Shown: piece after piece, positions 1-11,068 of the stretch | Position numbering within the stretch: position 1 is the stretch's first letter | Layout of the letters: every line of letters begins with the position of its first letter | NCBI GenBank assembly: GCA_024195265.1 | Contig: JAJLRJ010000008.1 | Span: 23,930,932-23,994,931, forward strand | Direction of reading: 5' to 3' | DNA length: 64,000 bases | Source: Dendrophyllia cribrosa | Lineage: Eukaryota; Cnidaria; Anthozoa; Scleractinia; Dendrophylliidae | Translations under genes and position numbers: made by a program | The notes under the pieces: generated by a model | Told to the model about the DNA's origin: nothing | Seen by the model: only the letters and a program-made list of their open reading frames with translations | Database searches by the model: none

Positions 1-2251
1 TTTTGAATCTTATAAATGCACGTGCAATAGATCTACACATTTGAGATCAGCTATGACTAATTTGCATACATCTACACACATCTGCATGTTAGAAACAAAG
101 GCTCTGTTTTTTACAATAAAAAACAGAGGATACAGAAAAACTCTATTAAATGAATTTGTACGATTTGGCCTTGTGTATTGATAACAAGACGCTGTGGGAG
201 CGTATACTTGGGCGTCGTTGTATTAGGCATATTGGAGAATAATTGTCTTGGGAATCGGCATGCAGGTTATTTCACGGTTTGATGATTGGGAGTATTCGGA
301 TAGTGTGAGTAGTCTAATAAAGAAGCGCGTTAACCGTCTAAAACAAGAAGACACAGTACACTTAGCGTGTGAGATCGCACGCAAATTATTAAAGTAGCGT
401 GTCCACTGTGTCAAAAGACGAGTACATACTGAAAAATACAAATCGATGCTTACTTTGTATTTACCGTTGAAAAAAAGGCCGTATGTCAGAGTTTCCCGAT
501 GGTTGTTATTGGTTTTAGCTAAATCTTGTAACTAGCTGGTCTGTGTTTCCGACACTTCTGAAGGGATAATAGCCGCAAAGTGGCCTTTCGAAGCCATGAT
601 GTAATTGCCTGGCCCGGACCCGAGGTCAAAACAACTTTTCCAATTGAAAGTTTTGCTGGAAGTATTCCCGCCGTTATTATAATAAAGTTTTAATGAAACT
701 TATAAATTTAATCAAAGTTAACGACAGAAGTGATAATTTAGGAGGAGAGAAACAAATTTAGCCCTTTGAAATATATTTTTTCAGTTTAGGTAAAAATGTT
801 GCAATTTGCATAATGTGAAAGTAATTTGAAACCTTTCCAGTACGCATAACGCAGCTGTTTCGTAAAACATCTCGCAATCAGACACACGAAAATATATCCA
901 GTTTTTATTCCTCTGTATCCGAAACACAGAAAAGAAAATTATATGAAAAAGTGATCGCTTTAAGGTTATTTTCGCCCGAGAAACATTCACTAGCGGAAGC
1001 AAAACTCGCAAGAAACGTCTCGCAAGACACCGCGTGCATTGTTTACATCTCTCGGCGGTGAATTTTTGCACTCAAAGTTTCAGTTGTCTGTTCTGTTCTT
1101 TCAACTTCACGAAATAAAAATTAATGAAAGACAAACAACCGAAAGAAGTGAAATTTATTGGGATTCCTACCATGCTTATATTTCTTCCTTCGCTGTCCAC
1201 TGTTCACTTCTTCTTGATATATAAATAAGCGCTATGTATGTATTCGTCTAAATTATCTTCTCCATGTTCGTTTTAACATGTTTTAGCGGGTTTCCGTCAT
1301 GAAGGTATCGTAGAATTAATCGCGAGTGTCAAATACTTTCGCAGTGTCTTCTTCAGTAATTTCCTTACGCATATTGAATATGAAACTGTTAGATGCAACA
1401 GAGAAAACACAACTCGCACTTTGTGACGTTCGCCTCGCATTAACAAACAACAGGTGTACTCCACCGCGGTCAAACGAGAGAAATTTGCAAAAGTTAACCA
1501 AAGTACTTCAAAGTTAAGGTTGTCATTTTCACTGTTTATAAAAGTTTCATATATTGACAATACACTGTCAACTCACTAAACGTTTTGAAAGTTTACTAAA
1601 AAAAGTTCTAAGCGTTTGAAAACTACGAACCGCAGAACTGTCGGCGCCATTTGCCAACACAATTTTGCTCAGGCACGAAGCGTTTTGATCAGTTTTCAAC
1701 GATCGAAAAGAAGCTCGTTATTTTGAGCCGGAAAGATAAAAAGATAGTTACATAAACTAATTATTTTATACATCGTTGCCCACGTTTCCACTTAATTCTA
1801 AATGAATCCCACCAAATAAAACGAAAAACGCCTCGGACGTGTGACCGCGGTGAAGGTTTGAATAATCCCGCCGTCCCCGGAGTTGTGCAATACTGCACAT
1901 TTGTGGACGACCAAACTGCATTTTAATACTTGGTCGCTACGCCCAAGTAATAATGATGCTACTCGGGCCACAAATAAACTATATGCCCTCCAAAAGTCAT
2001 GTGATTGTCCTATTTACTTTATTTCACAGTTACCCTACTCATAACATATGAGGCTTCATAATGCAATAGATAATCGTACCAGGGGGAGGAAGTCATGCCA
2101 TCAAATCCTTCTCACGCCTTGACGTTTTTAGGCTTTATTGACTGTTGCATAATGGGTTTTTCGCTGCGAGGATCATTCTTATGTTACTTAGAAGTTTATA
2201 TTTATCGTTACATAAATTAAAATACTTCTGTTTTGTTTCTTTAATTTCTAG
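1..2251. other. Non-coding DNA, probably intron or upstream region of the CABIN1-like gene
   Basis: No open frame here has coding character or convincing splice borders. The longest stretches (for example 781-1071 and 1297-1560, minus strand) have skewed composition and no recognisable domain. AT-rich with scattered CG-rich islands near 1840-1880. I see no RNA gene or clear repeat. It may contain unrecognised short upstream exons of the plus-strand gene. Confidence 0.5.
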
Positions 2252-2304
2252 TGTGAACCGAAAAGTGAAGGGCCTATACAGAAGCTTGCTATCTCTGCTC
2301 TTAG
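2252..2304 (+). CDS. Possible short exon (CABIN1-like gene), weak
   Basis: A 53-nt stretch is preceded by a pyrimidine-rich tract ending TTTCTAG and followed by a strong donor GTGAGT. Read from its first base it gives an open peptide beginning CEPKSEGPIQKLAISALR. It could be an upstream exon of the CABIN1-like gene. Against this, its phase does not join directly to the exon at 5190, so another exon would have to lie between. No such exon was found. Treat it as a candidate only. Confidence 0.25.
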
Positions 2305-2563
2305 GTGAGTCCGAAATTAAGGTTCACCTTACTTGCAATTATACCTTTAATTTGATATGAGTCATGTTTGGCGATGCAGGCTACTCATACTGGGCACCTT
2401 TTTCAAAAAAAAAATATGCTTCTTTAAGACGGACACATGGAGTTGCTACCTGCCAAACTTTTAGGCACCTTCACATGACAAACCGAAGTTGGCTAACTGG
2501 TGTTGGCAAAAATCTAAAATGTTTTTAATCTGGTGTTTTCACACGACAGACTTCCACACACCT

Positions 2564-2967
2564 CAACCTCGTTCTCACGGTTCTTTCTTGTTGAGGGTTG
2601 TGCCTAAATCATACCGTCCACAAGGACGTCGGACACCTTATTGAGACTTATATAACGTAATGTTGACACTTAAACATTTTTAAGTGTAAAAAAGAAAATC
2701 TAAAATCCCCACTCAGGATTGAACCTGTGACCTCAGCTAGGCTTAGGCTTAGATAGCCTACCGTACCACTGTACCACCTAGCTTCTCGGGTTGCTTAGTC
2801 CTAAATTTAACTTTATAAACTGCTGACCCCACCCTCAACTGAAAGCTAACCAGTTACTCCGTTATATAAGTCTCAATAAGGTGTCTGACGTCCTTCTGGA
2901 CGGTATGATTTGAGGTCGACCCTTCTTGAGGGAGGAAGAGTGGGGTCCCTGTGAAACGAGATTGCAC
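2564..2967. mobile_element. Inverted-repeat element (MITE-like) with tRNA-like core
   Basis: Two arms of about 50 bp (2606-2656 and 2861-2911) are near-perfect inverted copies starting AAATCATACCGTCC. The outermost tips, CAACCTCGTTCTCAC at about 2568 and the inverted GAAACGAGATTG near 2967, resemble the tips of the 55258-56273 element. This may therefore be an older, diverged member of that family. Between the arms lies a pol III-type tRNA-like sequence. No clean target duplication is visible, so the exact borders are approximate. Confidence 0.5.
2706..2790 (-). tRNA. tRNA-like sequence (SINE head or pseudogene)
   Basis: On the minus strand there is an A-box-like stretch (TAGGTGGTACAGTGG) and, about 45 nt later, a good B box GGTTCAATCC. 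The rest does not fold into a full cloverleaf and the middle is expanded by a TAGGCTTAGGCTT-type repeat. This is more likely a tRNA-derived SINE or pol III pseudogene than a working tRNA gene. Confidence 0.4.
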
Positions 2968-3280
2968 ATACTGAAGTTGCATTAAACGTTCGCATGTCAA
3001 ATGTGAGTTTGCTGACTCAAGAAAGTTTACTAGAATAGAAAGACGTATTATTTGTCGTCAACAGTTTGCCAACTGTTGATGTCACATTCACACACGCCTA
3101 CTTGAGTTTGCCAACCCCCAAAAAATTACAAAAATAGAAAGAAGTTCTATTTGTCGATAAAAGTTTGACAACTGTTTGTCGTGTGAATGCTCCTTTAACC
3201 GAATTCACTTAACTCACAAACCCTGAGATGGAAACTTGGAGTTGATCCCAGTTTTTTGTCGTCATTTCCCTTCCTCTGAA

Positions 3281-3288
3281 TAATAATG

Positions 3289-3319
<31 letters not shown>

Positions 3320-3338
3320 TAATAATAATAATAATAAA
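3281..3338. repeat. (AAT)n microsatellite
   Basis: About 19 trinucleotide units with single interruptions. It abuts a stretch (3340-3420) ending in further AATAAT runs that looks like the 3' tail of a retroposed repeat. The surrounding 2970-4290 shows no gene. Confidence 0.8.
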
Positions 3339-4291
3339 TCTTCACTCTAAAGTGCTTTACAGAAGGGTCCTACTGCTTAGTTACAAATAATAATACCAAT
3401 ACATAAGATATATCAGAAAAAAACTAAAACAAAACAAAAACACATGTTAAGCATATTACAAATCTATAACTAAAATAGTCTAATTAACAATAACTTGCCC
3501 TCTAAATTCATAAATATTACAATCTAGAATATAAAAAAATAAATAAGATTCTTACTTTACGGATGGCCTTTTTAAATATGTCGGGTGACTTAAGCTCCCT
3601 CAATGGCTTATCTAAATTATTCCACTCATTTGCAGCAAAGTTTGTCGAAATCCAAAGACCCAAATTCCTCTTTGAAATAGCCTTAGATCCGTGGTGGTCT
3701 TAATAATTGGTCGAATTGGTCGCCGGTGTGCTTCATGATCCTTAAATGTATCTGCCCCTACAGCAGACACCTGCCTAAGACGGACAGTGAGCTGCTCCTA
3801 TAAATTGAGACCCTGTCCTCCCATCCTCCTGTCCCCGCATTTTAAACTACTTATAGAAGGTTTACTTTAATGGAGAGGTAATGTTAATGCTTGAAATTTG
3901 CTGCAAATTAGCTCCCATCTTGATAGTACATTGTTAAAATAACTACCTTGGTCACCACAAGACAATGGATTGTCAGTCACGTTAGTCGTATGTGCCACAA
4001 GGCACGAAAGAGATAGGTGAAGGTGAATGTTGCGCTCCTTTCTGTTTAGGTGTTTCAAACGAGCGCTGGAGATTGACGGCTCAAACAGCAGCCTGTGGGA
4101 AGAGGTTTGTGCAATATATATGCAATATGCAACACAACAAAATGCTTATTGAAGTTCACGAAACATTATTTTGTGTTGCATATCGCTTGGGTGAAATGTC
4201 GCTAAAATCGTGCACTGTGTCTGTTGTAATAACTTCAATCTTTAATTGCAGTAATTGCCTGTAGTAAATACTGATATGGCAATGGAACGGC

Positions 4292-4634
4292 CCGGGGGGG
4301 GGGGGGGGGGGGGGGGGGGGAACTCCCATATAAAAATGACGGGGGTGCTCGTCGTACCTTTTAGGGGTCAAAATTTTTAGATTGGTACCACTTAGGGTAC
4401 TAAAATCTTAAATGACCACCATTAGAATTATCGCGGTACCTTTTAGGGTATGAGCCGAAAAAATATGACAGAATATGACTTGTATTGTTTTAGAATTGGT
4501 ACCTCTTAGGGGTAAAAATTATTTTGAGCCACGCCCATCAAACGAGATTCTGGTACCTTTTAGGGTGTTTTTCGAAAATTTCCGACGAGCACCCCGTCAT
4601 TTTTATCTGGGAGTACCCCCCCCCCCCCCCGGGG
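4292..4634. mobile_element. G-run-bounded MITE, copy 1 (9-10 bp TSD)
   Basis: Starts CCGGGG followed by a run of about 25 G, then ACTCCCATATAAAAATGACG. It ends with the inverse, CATTTTTATCTGGGAGTACC, then a C run and GGGG. It is flanked by the direct repeat TGGAACGGC(C) at 4283-4292 and 4635-4644. The 9-10 bp duplication resembles Mutator-like elements, but there is no transposase and the superfamily is inference. Internal sequence repeats GGTACC and TTTTAGGG motifs. It has no coding capacity; the open frames across it are poly-proline/glycine artefacts. Confidence 0.7.
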
Positions 4635-5189
4635 TGGAACGGCCAGCGATAGCAAAGACCCGTTAGTCTTAAATTAGGTACATGTTAAGCTACTATTAAC
4701 ACAATAGCGAGAAGTTAAAAAAGTGAAAGGCTGTGTACAAGCCAGCTTTATCTACACATCAGACGGCAAGGCATTCCATTCTGGAGTGGTTCTTACACAA
4801 AAAGAGTACTTATAAGCATTAACTGGGGCTGACTGATGTCTCATTTTCCACGTAAGTTCTAAAAAGTATTGATATGTTTATTTTGCAATTGTTCTACAGT
4901 ATGGGACACTCTGTTATGTTCTATATTCCCATGCATCCAGGCAGCTTAACCAGGTGCGTACTTATCATTCTTATCATTGTTACAGTTCGACCGCTTGCCG
5001 TGTAGCTTTTTCGGAAAATGTCGACATAAAGTAACTTTAGAAACAAACCACCGTCATGCTTTTAATTTTCTTTCTTCAAACGTGATGGATTATTAAAGAA
5101 GTTTAAGAATACACATTAATAAACAGTGAGGAATGGAGGGCTGAAAGCAGCTTGCTGTTCCCGAATGTGAATCAAATTTCGTCTTTCAG

Positions 5190-8100
5190 TTTGATAAAGA
5201 TGAGATGGCGTCAGACAGTCGAATGACACAAGTCCAGCGTCGTGACGAGATGTTGCTGTTATCTGAGCGCTGCTTTACTTCAGCTCTGGGAATCGAGGAT
5301 GGCGAAGCCTGGCTACATCACTACATCCTGGGGAAGATCTCGGAAAAACTGGAAAAACCACCAGGTGTCTACCTGGAGCACTATCAAAAGGTCGATAAAC
5401 ATGCAGACACCTCATACAGTAAACACCCGCATAAAAGAATCTGTGATTTTCTGTTTGAGGCTGATGCGTTTTTTATATATAGGATGTATAGTGAGAAATC
5501 AGCCTGGGGAGGTTGTTAAAAGGTTCTTAAAACTCTTACTGGAAATTTTGTACAGTATCGAAAATTAGATAAACCACATACAAATGTGGTCTATTGCTTA
5601 AAGTGCCCATAACGTTTAATTTTTTATTTTCTCATCTGAATGTCAACATCACAAAAGGAACCTCAAAAGGAACCTCAAAAGGAACAATTTCGCGCTTTGC
5701 ACAAAACGCGAATTTTTTATGAATATTTCAAATCTTCAAAATCCTATTTTTTTGCGGTATACCCGTCCCGCTGTTAAGAAGGCCAACGGGCTCACATGTT
5801 CCTTAATCTACGTCACAGTTCCTTTGTTTGAAGCCACGAGTTCCTTTGTTTTAATTCACGTGTTCCTTAATCTACGTCACGGATCCTTTGTTAACCTATA
5901 GGGACCGAGAGGAGACTAATGCGAATGGTGGACCAAAATTGCGACAAATTTCGAAGACTTTAGAAAATCATAAAAAATTAACGTTTTGCTGAAATCAAAA
6001 AATTTTTTCGCAGACGTTTATTTCGTGACGTGTAGATTTAGATAAGAAAATAAAAAAAAATCGTTATGGGCACTTTAATTTGGTTTCTCCGGAAGACTCA
6101 TTCAGGTTTAAAAAATTCTAGCGGAACATCGAAATCAATACATTTTCAAAATAAGTAGGGAAAGATAGTAACAGTAAAGGATACACATGTGTGAATGTTT
6201 TATATAACAAAGGGGAAGGAAACGTCTCAAATCAAATCTATCATCACTTTCTGCTTTTCTTTTTTTTTTTTGTTTCTAGAGTGCAAAATATCTGGATGAT
6301 GATATCTCCAATTATCCAAGGAGAATTTCGTACTACAGTCCCCCAGAGCATTCACTAGAAGCACTCGAGGTAAGTTGGAGTCACTGTTTTACTAGAAAAT
6401 GTCTGCTTTAGATCCCCTTGCGTTGTTATTTATCTAAAAGTTGCTATGTCATGGTGACATAGTTTTTTTAGTCTAAAATGCCTCAAATTAAAACTAAGTA
6501 CCTTTGCCGTACATGAAATGCTTATAGAACACTAACAGGAAGATATTAAGTGAATTCTTGAAGAGAAAATAGACCATAATCAGAGTTTTAGCGAATTTTC
6601 CAAGATATAAGCGATAAACTTGAAAAACTGAGCCCAATTTTTTCAAGATGCAATCCATTTCCATCCTGGCCATCTGCAGCCCAGGACACTTATTTTTACT
6701 CTTAGAGCACTAGTAGAATAATTTTAAACAAAACTGGACTCTTATTTTTGGGTTTTTACTGACATAAAGATGTATTTTTGATTATTAAAGTAACACTAAA
6801 AATGGTTACGTAGCACCTTTAATCTTTGGGCGTTTATCGTGGTAAGAATTTTACTTAAAATACAGTACTTAGTGAAAATTCATAACTTACTACACTTGCT
6901 ACGGATACTACAGATACTACAGATACTACAGTTACTACAGATACTACACTTACTACAGATACTACACTTACTACAGATACTACAGATACTACAGTTACTA
7001 CCGATACTACACTTACTACAGATACTACACTTACTACAGATACTACACTTACTACAGATACTACAGTTACTACAGATACTACACTTACTATAGATACTAC
7101 AGATACTACACTTACTACAGATACTACACTTACTACAGATACTACACTTACTACAGATACTACAGTTACTACAGATACTACAGTTACTACAGATACTACA
7201 GATACTACACTTACTATAGATACTACAGATACTACACTTACTACAGATACTACACTTACTACAGATACTACAGATACTACACTTACTACAGATACTACAG
7301 ATACTACAGTTACTACAGATACTACAGATACTACAGTTACTACAGTTACTACAGATACTACAGTTACTACAGATACTACACTTACTACAGATACTACACT
7401 TACTACAGATACTACACTTACTACAGATACTACACTTACTATAGATACTACAGATACTACACTTACTACAGATACTACACTTAATACAGATACTACACTT
7501 ACTACAGATACTACACTTACTACAGATACTACAGATACTACACTTACTACAGATACTACACTTACTATAGATACTACAGATACTACACTTACTACAGATA
7601 CTACACTTACTACAGATACTACAGATACTACAGCTACTACACTTACTACAGATACTACACTTACTACAGATACTACACTTACTACAGATACTACACTTAC
7701 TATAGATACTACAGATACTACACTTACTACAGATACTACACTTACTACAGATACTACACTTACTACAGATACTACACTTACTACAGATACTACACTTACT
7801 ATAGATACTACACTTACTATAGATACTACAGATACTACACTTACTACAGATACTACACTTACTATAGATACTACACTTACTATAGATACTACAGTTACTA
7901 CAGATACTACAGATACTACAGTTACTACAGATACTACAGATACTACAGTTACTACAGATACTACAGTTACTACAGATACTACAGATACTACAGATACTAC
8001 AGATACTACAGTTACTACAGATACTACAGATACTACAGTTACTACAGATACTACAGATACTACAGTTACTACAGTTACTACAGATACTACAGTTACTACA

Positions 8101-9132
8101 GATACTACAGATACTACAGTTACTACAGATACTACAGTTACTACAGATACTACAGTTACTACAGATACTACAGATACTACAGATACTACAGATACTACAG
8201 ATACTACAGTTACTACAGATACTACAGTTACTACAGATACTACAGATACTACAGATACTACAGATACTACAGATACTACAGTTACTACAGATACTACAGA
8301 TACTACAGTTACTACAGTTACTACAGATACTACAGTTACTACAGATACTACAGATACTACAGTTACTACAGATACTACAGATACTACAGTTACTACAGTT
8401 ACTACAGATACTACAGATACTACAGTTACTACAGATGCTACAGATACTACAGTTACTACAGTTACTACAGATTCTACAGTTACTACAGATACTACAGATA
8501 CTACAGTTACTACAGATACTACAGATACTACAGTTACTACAGATACTACAGTTACTACAGATACTACAGTTACTACAGATACTACAGATACTACAGATAC
8601 TACAGATCGGTACTGGTACTCAGTTACTACAGCTATTACAAGTGTCTTTTACACCTGCCTCTTTCTTACAACAGGGCGCTACTCGGTACAATTTGTGTCC
8701 CCATACATGACGTACCTACCCAAAAACTGGCGAAATTGCAAATATCAGTCAAATATTTTGTTGGGATCTGCACTTATTTTTCATGGGAGAAAACTGTGGT
8801 ATGATAAGATGTCACGAGATACTGGTTATAGTTAATGAAAAGCCTAGAATTGGTGTACAAATCATGTCAGTTTGGAGTGGCACAAAAATTAAGTGTCGTC
8901 ATTGCTACCTTAGACTTCTTAAGTTCGTTCACATCTGTCTCCTTGTACCCGCAGATTTATTTCCGCATCCATGTGTCAGTTCTGAAGCTTCTTTTTGACA
9001 AGTTCCCGGATGTGGATGTGAGTGTTCTTGAGGAACATCTTCAGCGTGCCTCTCAAGGACCCTTTTATCACACTGAGTTTGACACAGACACAGGACAAGG
9101 GACAGTCTACAGGACCGAATCCACTACTTCAG
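5190..9132 (+). CDS. CABIN1: CABIN1-like gene, three exons 5' of the Polinton
   Basis: Three exons are supported by splice sites, matching phases and family resemblance: 5190-5390, 6280-6369 and 8955-9132. They read FDKDEMASDSRMTQ..., then SAKYLDDDISNYPRRISYYS..., then IYFRIHVSVLKLLFDKFPD.... This matches the helical TPR-type region of CABIN1 (calcineurin-binding protein 1, a scaffold that in vertebrates works in the HIRA histone H3.3 chaperone complex and represses calcineurin/MEF2). Exon 1 ends at an atypical donor (GTCGAT). The last exon ends in phase 1 (after TCA G) and joins in phase to the exon at 33048, so the 23.9-kb intron holding the Polinton is spliced between them. Upstream exons encoding the N-terminus were not identified. 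Confidence 0.8.
6885..8607. repeat. 1.7-kb minisatellite of 9-bp units in a CABIN1 intron
   Basis: About 190 copies of three 9-mers: GATACTACA, CTTACTACA and GTTACTACA. From the start to about 7890 the second unit dominates with occasional ACTATAGATA variants. From about 7890 to 8607 GTTACTACA replaces it almost entirely. Open frames across it (poly LLQIL) are artefacts. The array lies between the exons ending 6369 and starting 8955. Confidence 0.95.
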
Positions 9133-9430
9133 GTTTGTTTCTTGTAACTGTTAATTTTTTTATCCTTACCAGGATCTCATTGTTTCTCCGGGCCGTGTCA
9201 AAGGAAAGCAAAACTAGAGTGTTTTCACTCACTTATCCTGAATAATGAGGATAACCGTCTTCGAAGGCTCTTGCCCGCAGCACATAAGCAAGCATATTTG
9301 TTCAGGCGCAATAGGCGTTTTGCTGTTCCAAGGTGGAGAACAGATCGTTTTAGAATCACCTTTTTAATGACCTCAATTTTTTCAAAGTTTTAAACTTTTA
9401 TTTTCTTTCATACTATATAAATATTAGATT

Positions 9431-9817
9431 AGTAGAAGGGATATCGCGGACTCCAATGCATCCTCGGACCCCATTAATTTTAACGTAAAGACCTTCTGCT
9501 TACTTATACACATTAGTAAATTATATGACTCGATTGACTCCCCTATGTTAAAACCACCAGAACTCAATAAAAATATTTCAGAAACTCATTTGTCATTTTC
9601 TCCTAAAATTTAACAGCATTTCTGAATGCTATCTTTCTGTCTTAATTTACCAGAGACATATTTTCATTGATTGTAAAAGTGCCATTTCATTTTCCTGTCA
9701 AATCATAACATATTCTGACTATTTAATTAAGTTCATATAAGATAGAAAACCTTTGAATTAAGGGGGTCCTTCGGATCCATTGGAGTCCGCGATATCCCTT
9801 CTACTGTCTCAAAAAAT
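9431..9817. repeat. Left terminal inverted repeat of the Polinton, itself with inverted tips
   Basis: Matches 30572-30958 in inverted orientation over 387 bp with about two substitutions. The unit is internally palindromic at its borders: the outer tip AGTAGAAGGGATATCGCGGA recurs inverted at 9782-9805. The similarity between outer and inner borders extends about 45 bp. Homology to the right end resumes at 10076 after a 258-bp interruption, so the ancestral TIR was probably near 430 bp. Confidence 0.95.
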
Positions 9818-10136
9818 CTGGGAGAATATTTCTCCAGCAGAAAATCTTTTTCATTTTCGCTTCCAGAATCTAGAGCGATTTTTAAAAAGTTTCCCAGAAA
9901 AAAAAGTTTTTAAAAAATCTGGAGAAAAGTCCAGATCAAAAAATGAAAAAGATCTTTTTCATTTTCACTTCCAGAATCTGGAGCGATTTTTAAAAAGTTT
10001 CCCAGAAAAAAAAGTTTTCAAAAAAACTGGAGAAAAAGTCAGATTAAAAATGAAAAAGATCTTTCTGGAGAAAATATTGGGGGGACCAAATATTTTCTCC
10101 ACTGGGGGAAAAATCATCTCCAAAATATTTGGTTGA
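9818..10136. repeat. Polinton left subterminal tandem repeat interrupting the TIR
   Basis: Two copies of a roughly 106-bp unit start at about 9847 and 9953 (CTTTTTCATTTTC, then CTTCCAGAATCT and AGTTTCCCAGAAAAAAAAG), with many TTCTGGAGAAA-type palindromes. From 10076 the sequence again matches the right inner end (GGGACCAAATATTTT), so the tandem block appears inserted into, or expanded within, the left TIR. An open frame runs through the TIR and repeats (9780-10136), but it begins in the TIR and has repeat-driven composition. I do not call it a gene. Confidence 0.7.
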
Positions 10137-10174
10137 CAAAATCATTTCCAGAAAAAGTTTCTCCGGAAAAGAAA

Positions 10175-10744
10175 ATGTCTGATTCCGAAGATGAAGATGA
10201 GGAAATAGATGACACTCCTGAAATTATTCATGAAACATATACAACAGCATGGTATTCTCACAAAAATCTCAGACTTGAACATTTTAAAGATGTCATCCGT
10301 AAAAATCAGGGGAAGAACCAAATTCCACTCAAAGATCTCGAATTTTATCAAAAAGAAATTCTCTCCCAAATTCCCCTTCATGAAATCACAAGAAAAAAAG
10401 TCAGGGAGTTTGTTAAAGCTTCCAAATGGAAAAAAGTCAATGGCAACGATCATGAAATTTTCAATCACATAACAAATCACGATGGAAATGATTATGAGCA
10501 TCTGGAAAAGTTTCTCATTGATGATTTTAAATATTTTTCACTGACATATGATGATCTTCATCTCAAGCGAAAAAAGTTTCTCAATTTCAATCAAGTTCTT
10601 TTCTCCCTTCTGAAAAAGAATGGTTTCAATCCAAATGAAGATGATTTCAAACTGCTTATTCTTCCATCAAAAAGGGTAGAACAGAAAAAAATAATTCAAA
10701 CCATCTTTAAAAAATTAAATTGGAAAGAAAATGGAAGCCAGTGA
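10175..10744 (+). CDS. VLTF3-like late transcription factor (Polinton accessory)
   Basis: 189 codons from the ATG at 10175, chosen because it follows the subterminal repeat and begins a normal acidic N-terminus (MSDSEDEDEEIDD). After an acidic tail of about 25 residues comes a helical domain. Its spaced signatures are IPLKDLEFYQKEI, ITRKKVREFVKASKWKK, HITNHDGND, a block ending KRKKFLNFNQVLFSLLKKNG, and KKIIQTIFKKLNW. This order resembles the poxvirus/NCLDV late transcription factor VLTF3 core, which activates late genes. The zinc-binding Cys pairs of NCLDV members are absent. The call rests on remembered family pattern and is inference. It overlaps the next gene by 14 nt, suggesting one transcript. 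Confidence 0.55.
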   Translation: MSDSEDEDEEIDDTPEIIHETYTTAWYSHKNLRLEHFKDVIRKNQGKNQIPLKDLEFYQKEILSQIPLHEITRKKVREFVKASKWKKVNGNDHEIFNHITNHDGNDYEHLEKFLIDDFKYFSLTYDDLHLKRKKFLNFNQVLFSLLKKNGFNPNEDDFKLLILPSKRVEQKKIIQTIFKKLNWKENGSQ

Positions 10745-11003
10745 TCATGAAGATTGCCTCACTTGTTCAGAGGAGGAAGAAAGGAGCGAAAATGAAACCC
10801 CAACAACATCTGACGAGGAATTTATTGTCTCTGATTCGGAGATGGAGGAAGCAGAGCAAAATGAAGAAGAGGAAGACATAATAGAACTCCTCTTTGAATC
10901 ATTTGTCAACCTCCAAGAGGAACACAAGATTCTTAAAAATGAATTCCAAAAACAAAGTTGTCTCCTCAGGGGAATCCACCAGGGATTGAAAGAAAAAAAG
11001 TGA
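10731..11003 (+). CDS. Small acidic protein with C-terminal coiled coil
   Basis: 90 residues starting at an ATG overlapping the upstream stop. The first 50 residues are strongly acidic and Ser/Thr rich (SEEEERSENETPTTSDEEF). Residues 50-88 form a likely amphipathic coiled coil (ELLFESFVNLQEEHKILKNE) ending in lysines. No family recognised. Acidic tail plus coiled coil would fit a transcription or scaffold partner of the upstream VLTF3-like protein; that is speculation from position. Confidence 0.6.
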   Translation: MEASDHEDCLTCSEEEERSENETPTTSDEEFIVSDSEMEEAEQNEEEEDIIELLFESFVNLQEEHKILKNEFQKQSCLLRGIHQGLKEKK

Positions 11004-11040
11004 AGGCGCAGCCCGCGTGAAGCGGTGTTTTGAAATCCTG

Positions 11041-11065
11041 AATATGAATGTTGAACATTCATATT
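11041..11065. terminator. Perfect hairpin between convergent Polinton genes
   Basis: A 25-nt palindrome with 12-bp arms (AATATGAATGTT and its inverse) around a single central base. It sits in the 65-bp gap between the stop of the plus-strand acidic gene and the stop of the minus-strand integrase. Its position and symmetry suggest a bidirectional 3'-end or termination signal. Such hairpins are known at gene ends in virophages and some NCLDVs. Confidence 0.6.
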
Positions 11066-11068
11066 GTC

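Noticed and set aside
6839..8710. Open frames encoding LLQIL repeats
   Set aside because: They result from the 9-bp minisatellite, in an intron of the CABIN1-like gene.
9780..10136. 118-codon frame through the left TIR and subterminal repeat
   Set aside because: It begins inside the TIR and its sequence is a translation of the 106-bp tandem repeat; the right TIR has no equivalent reading.
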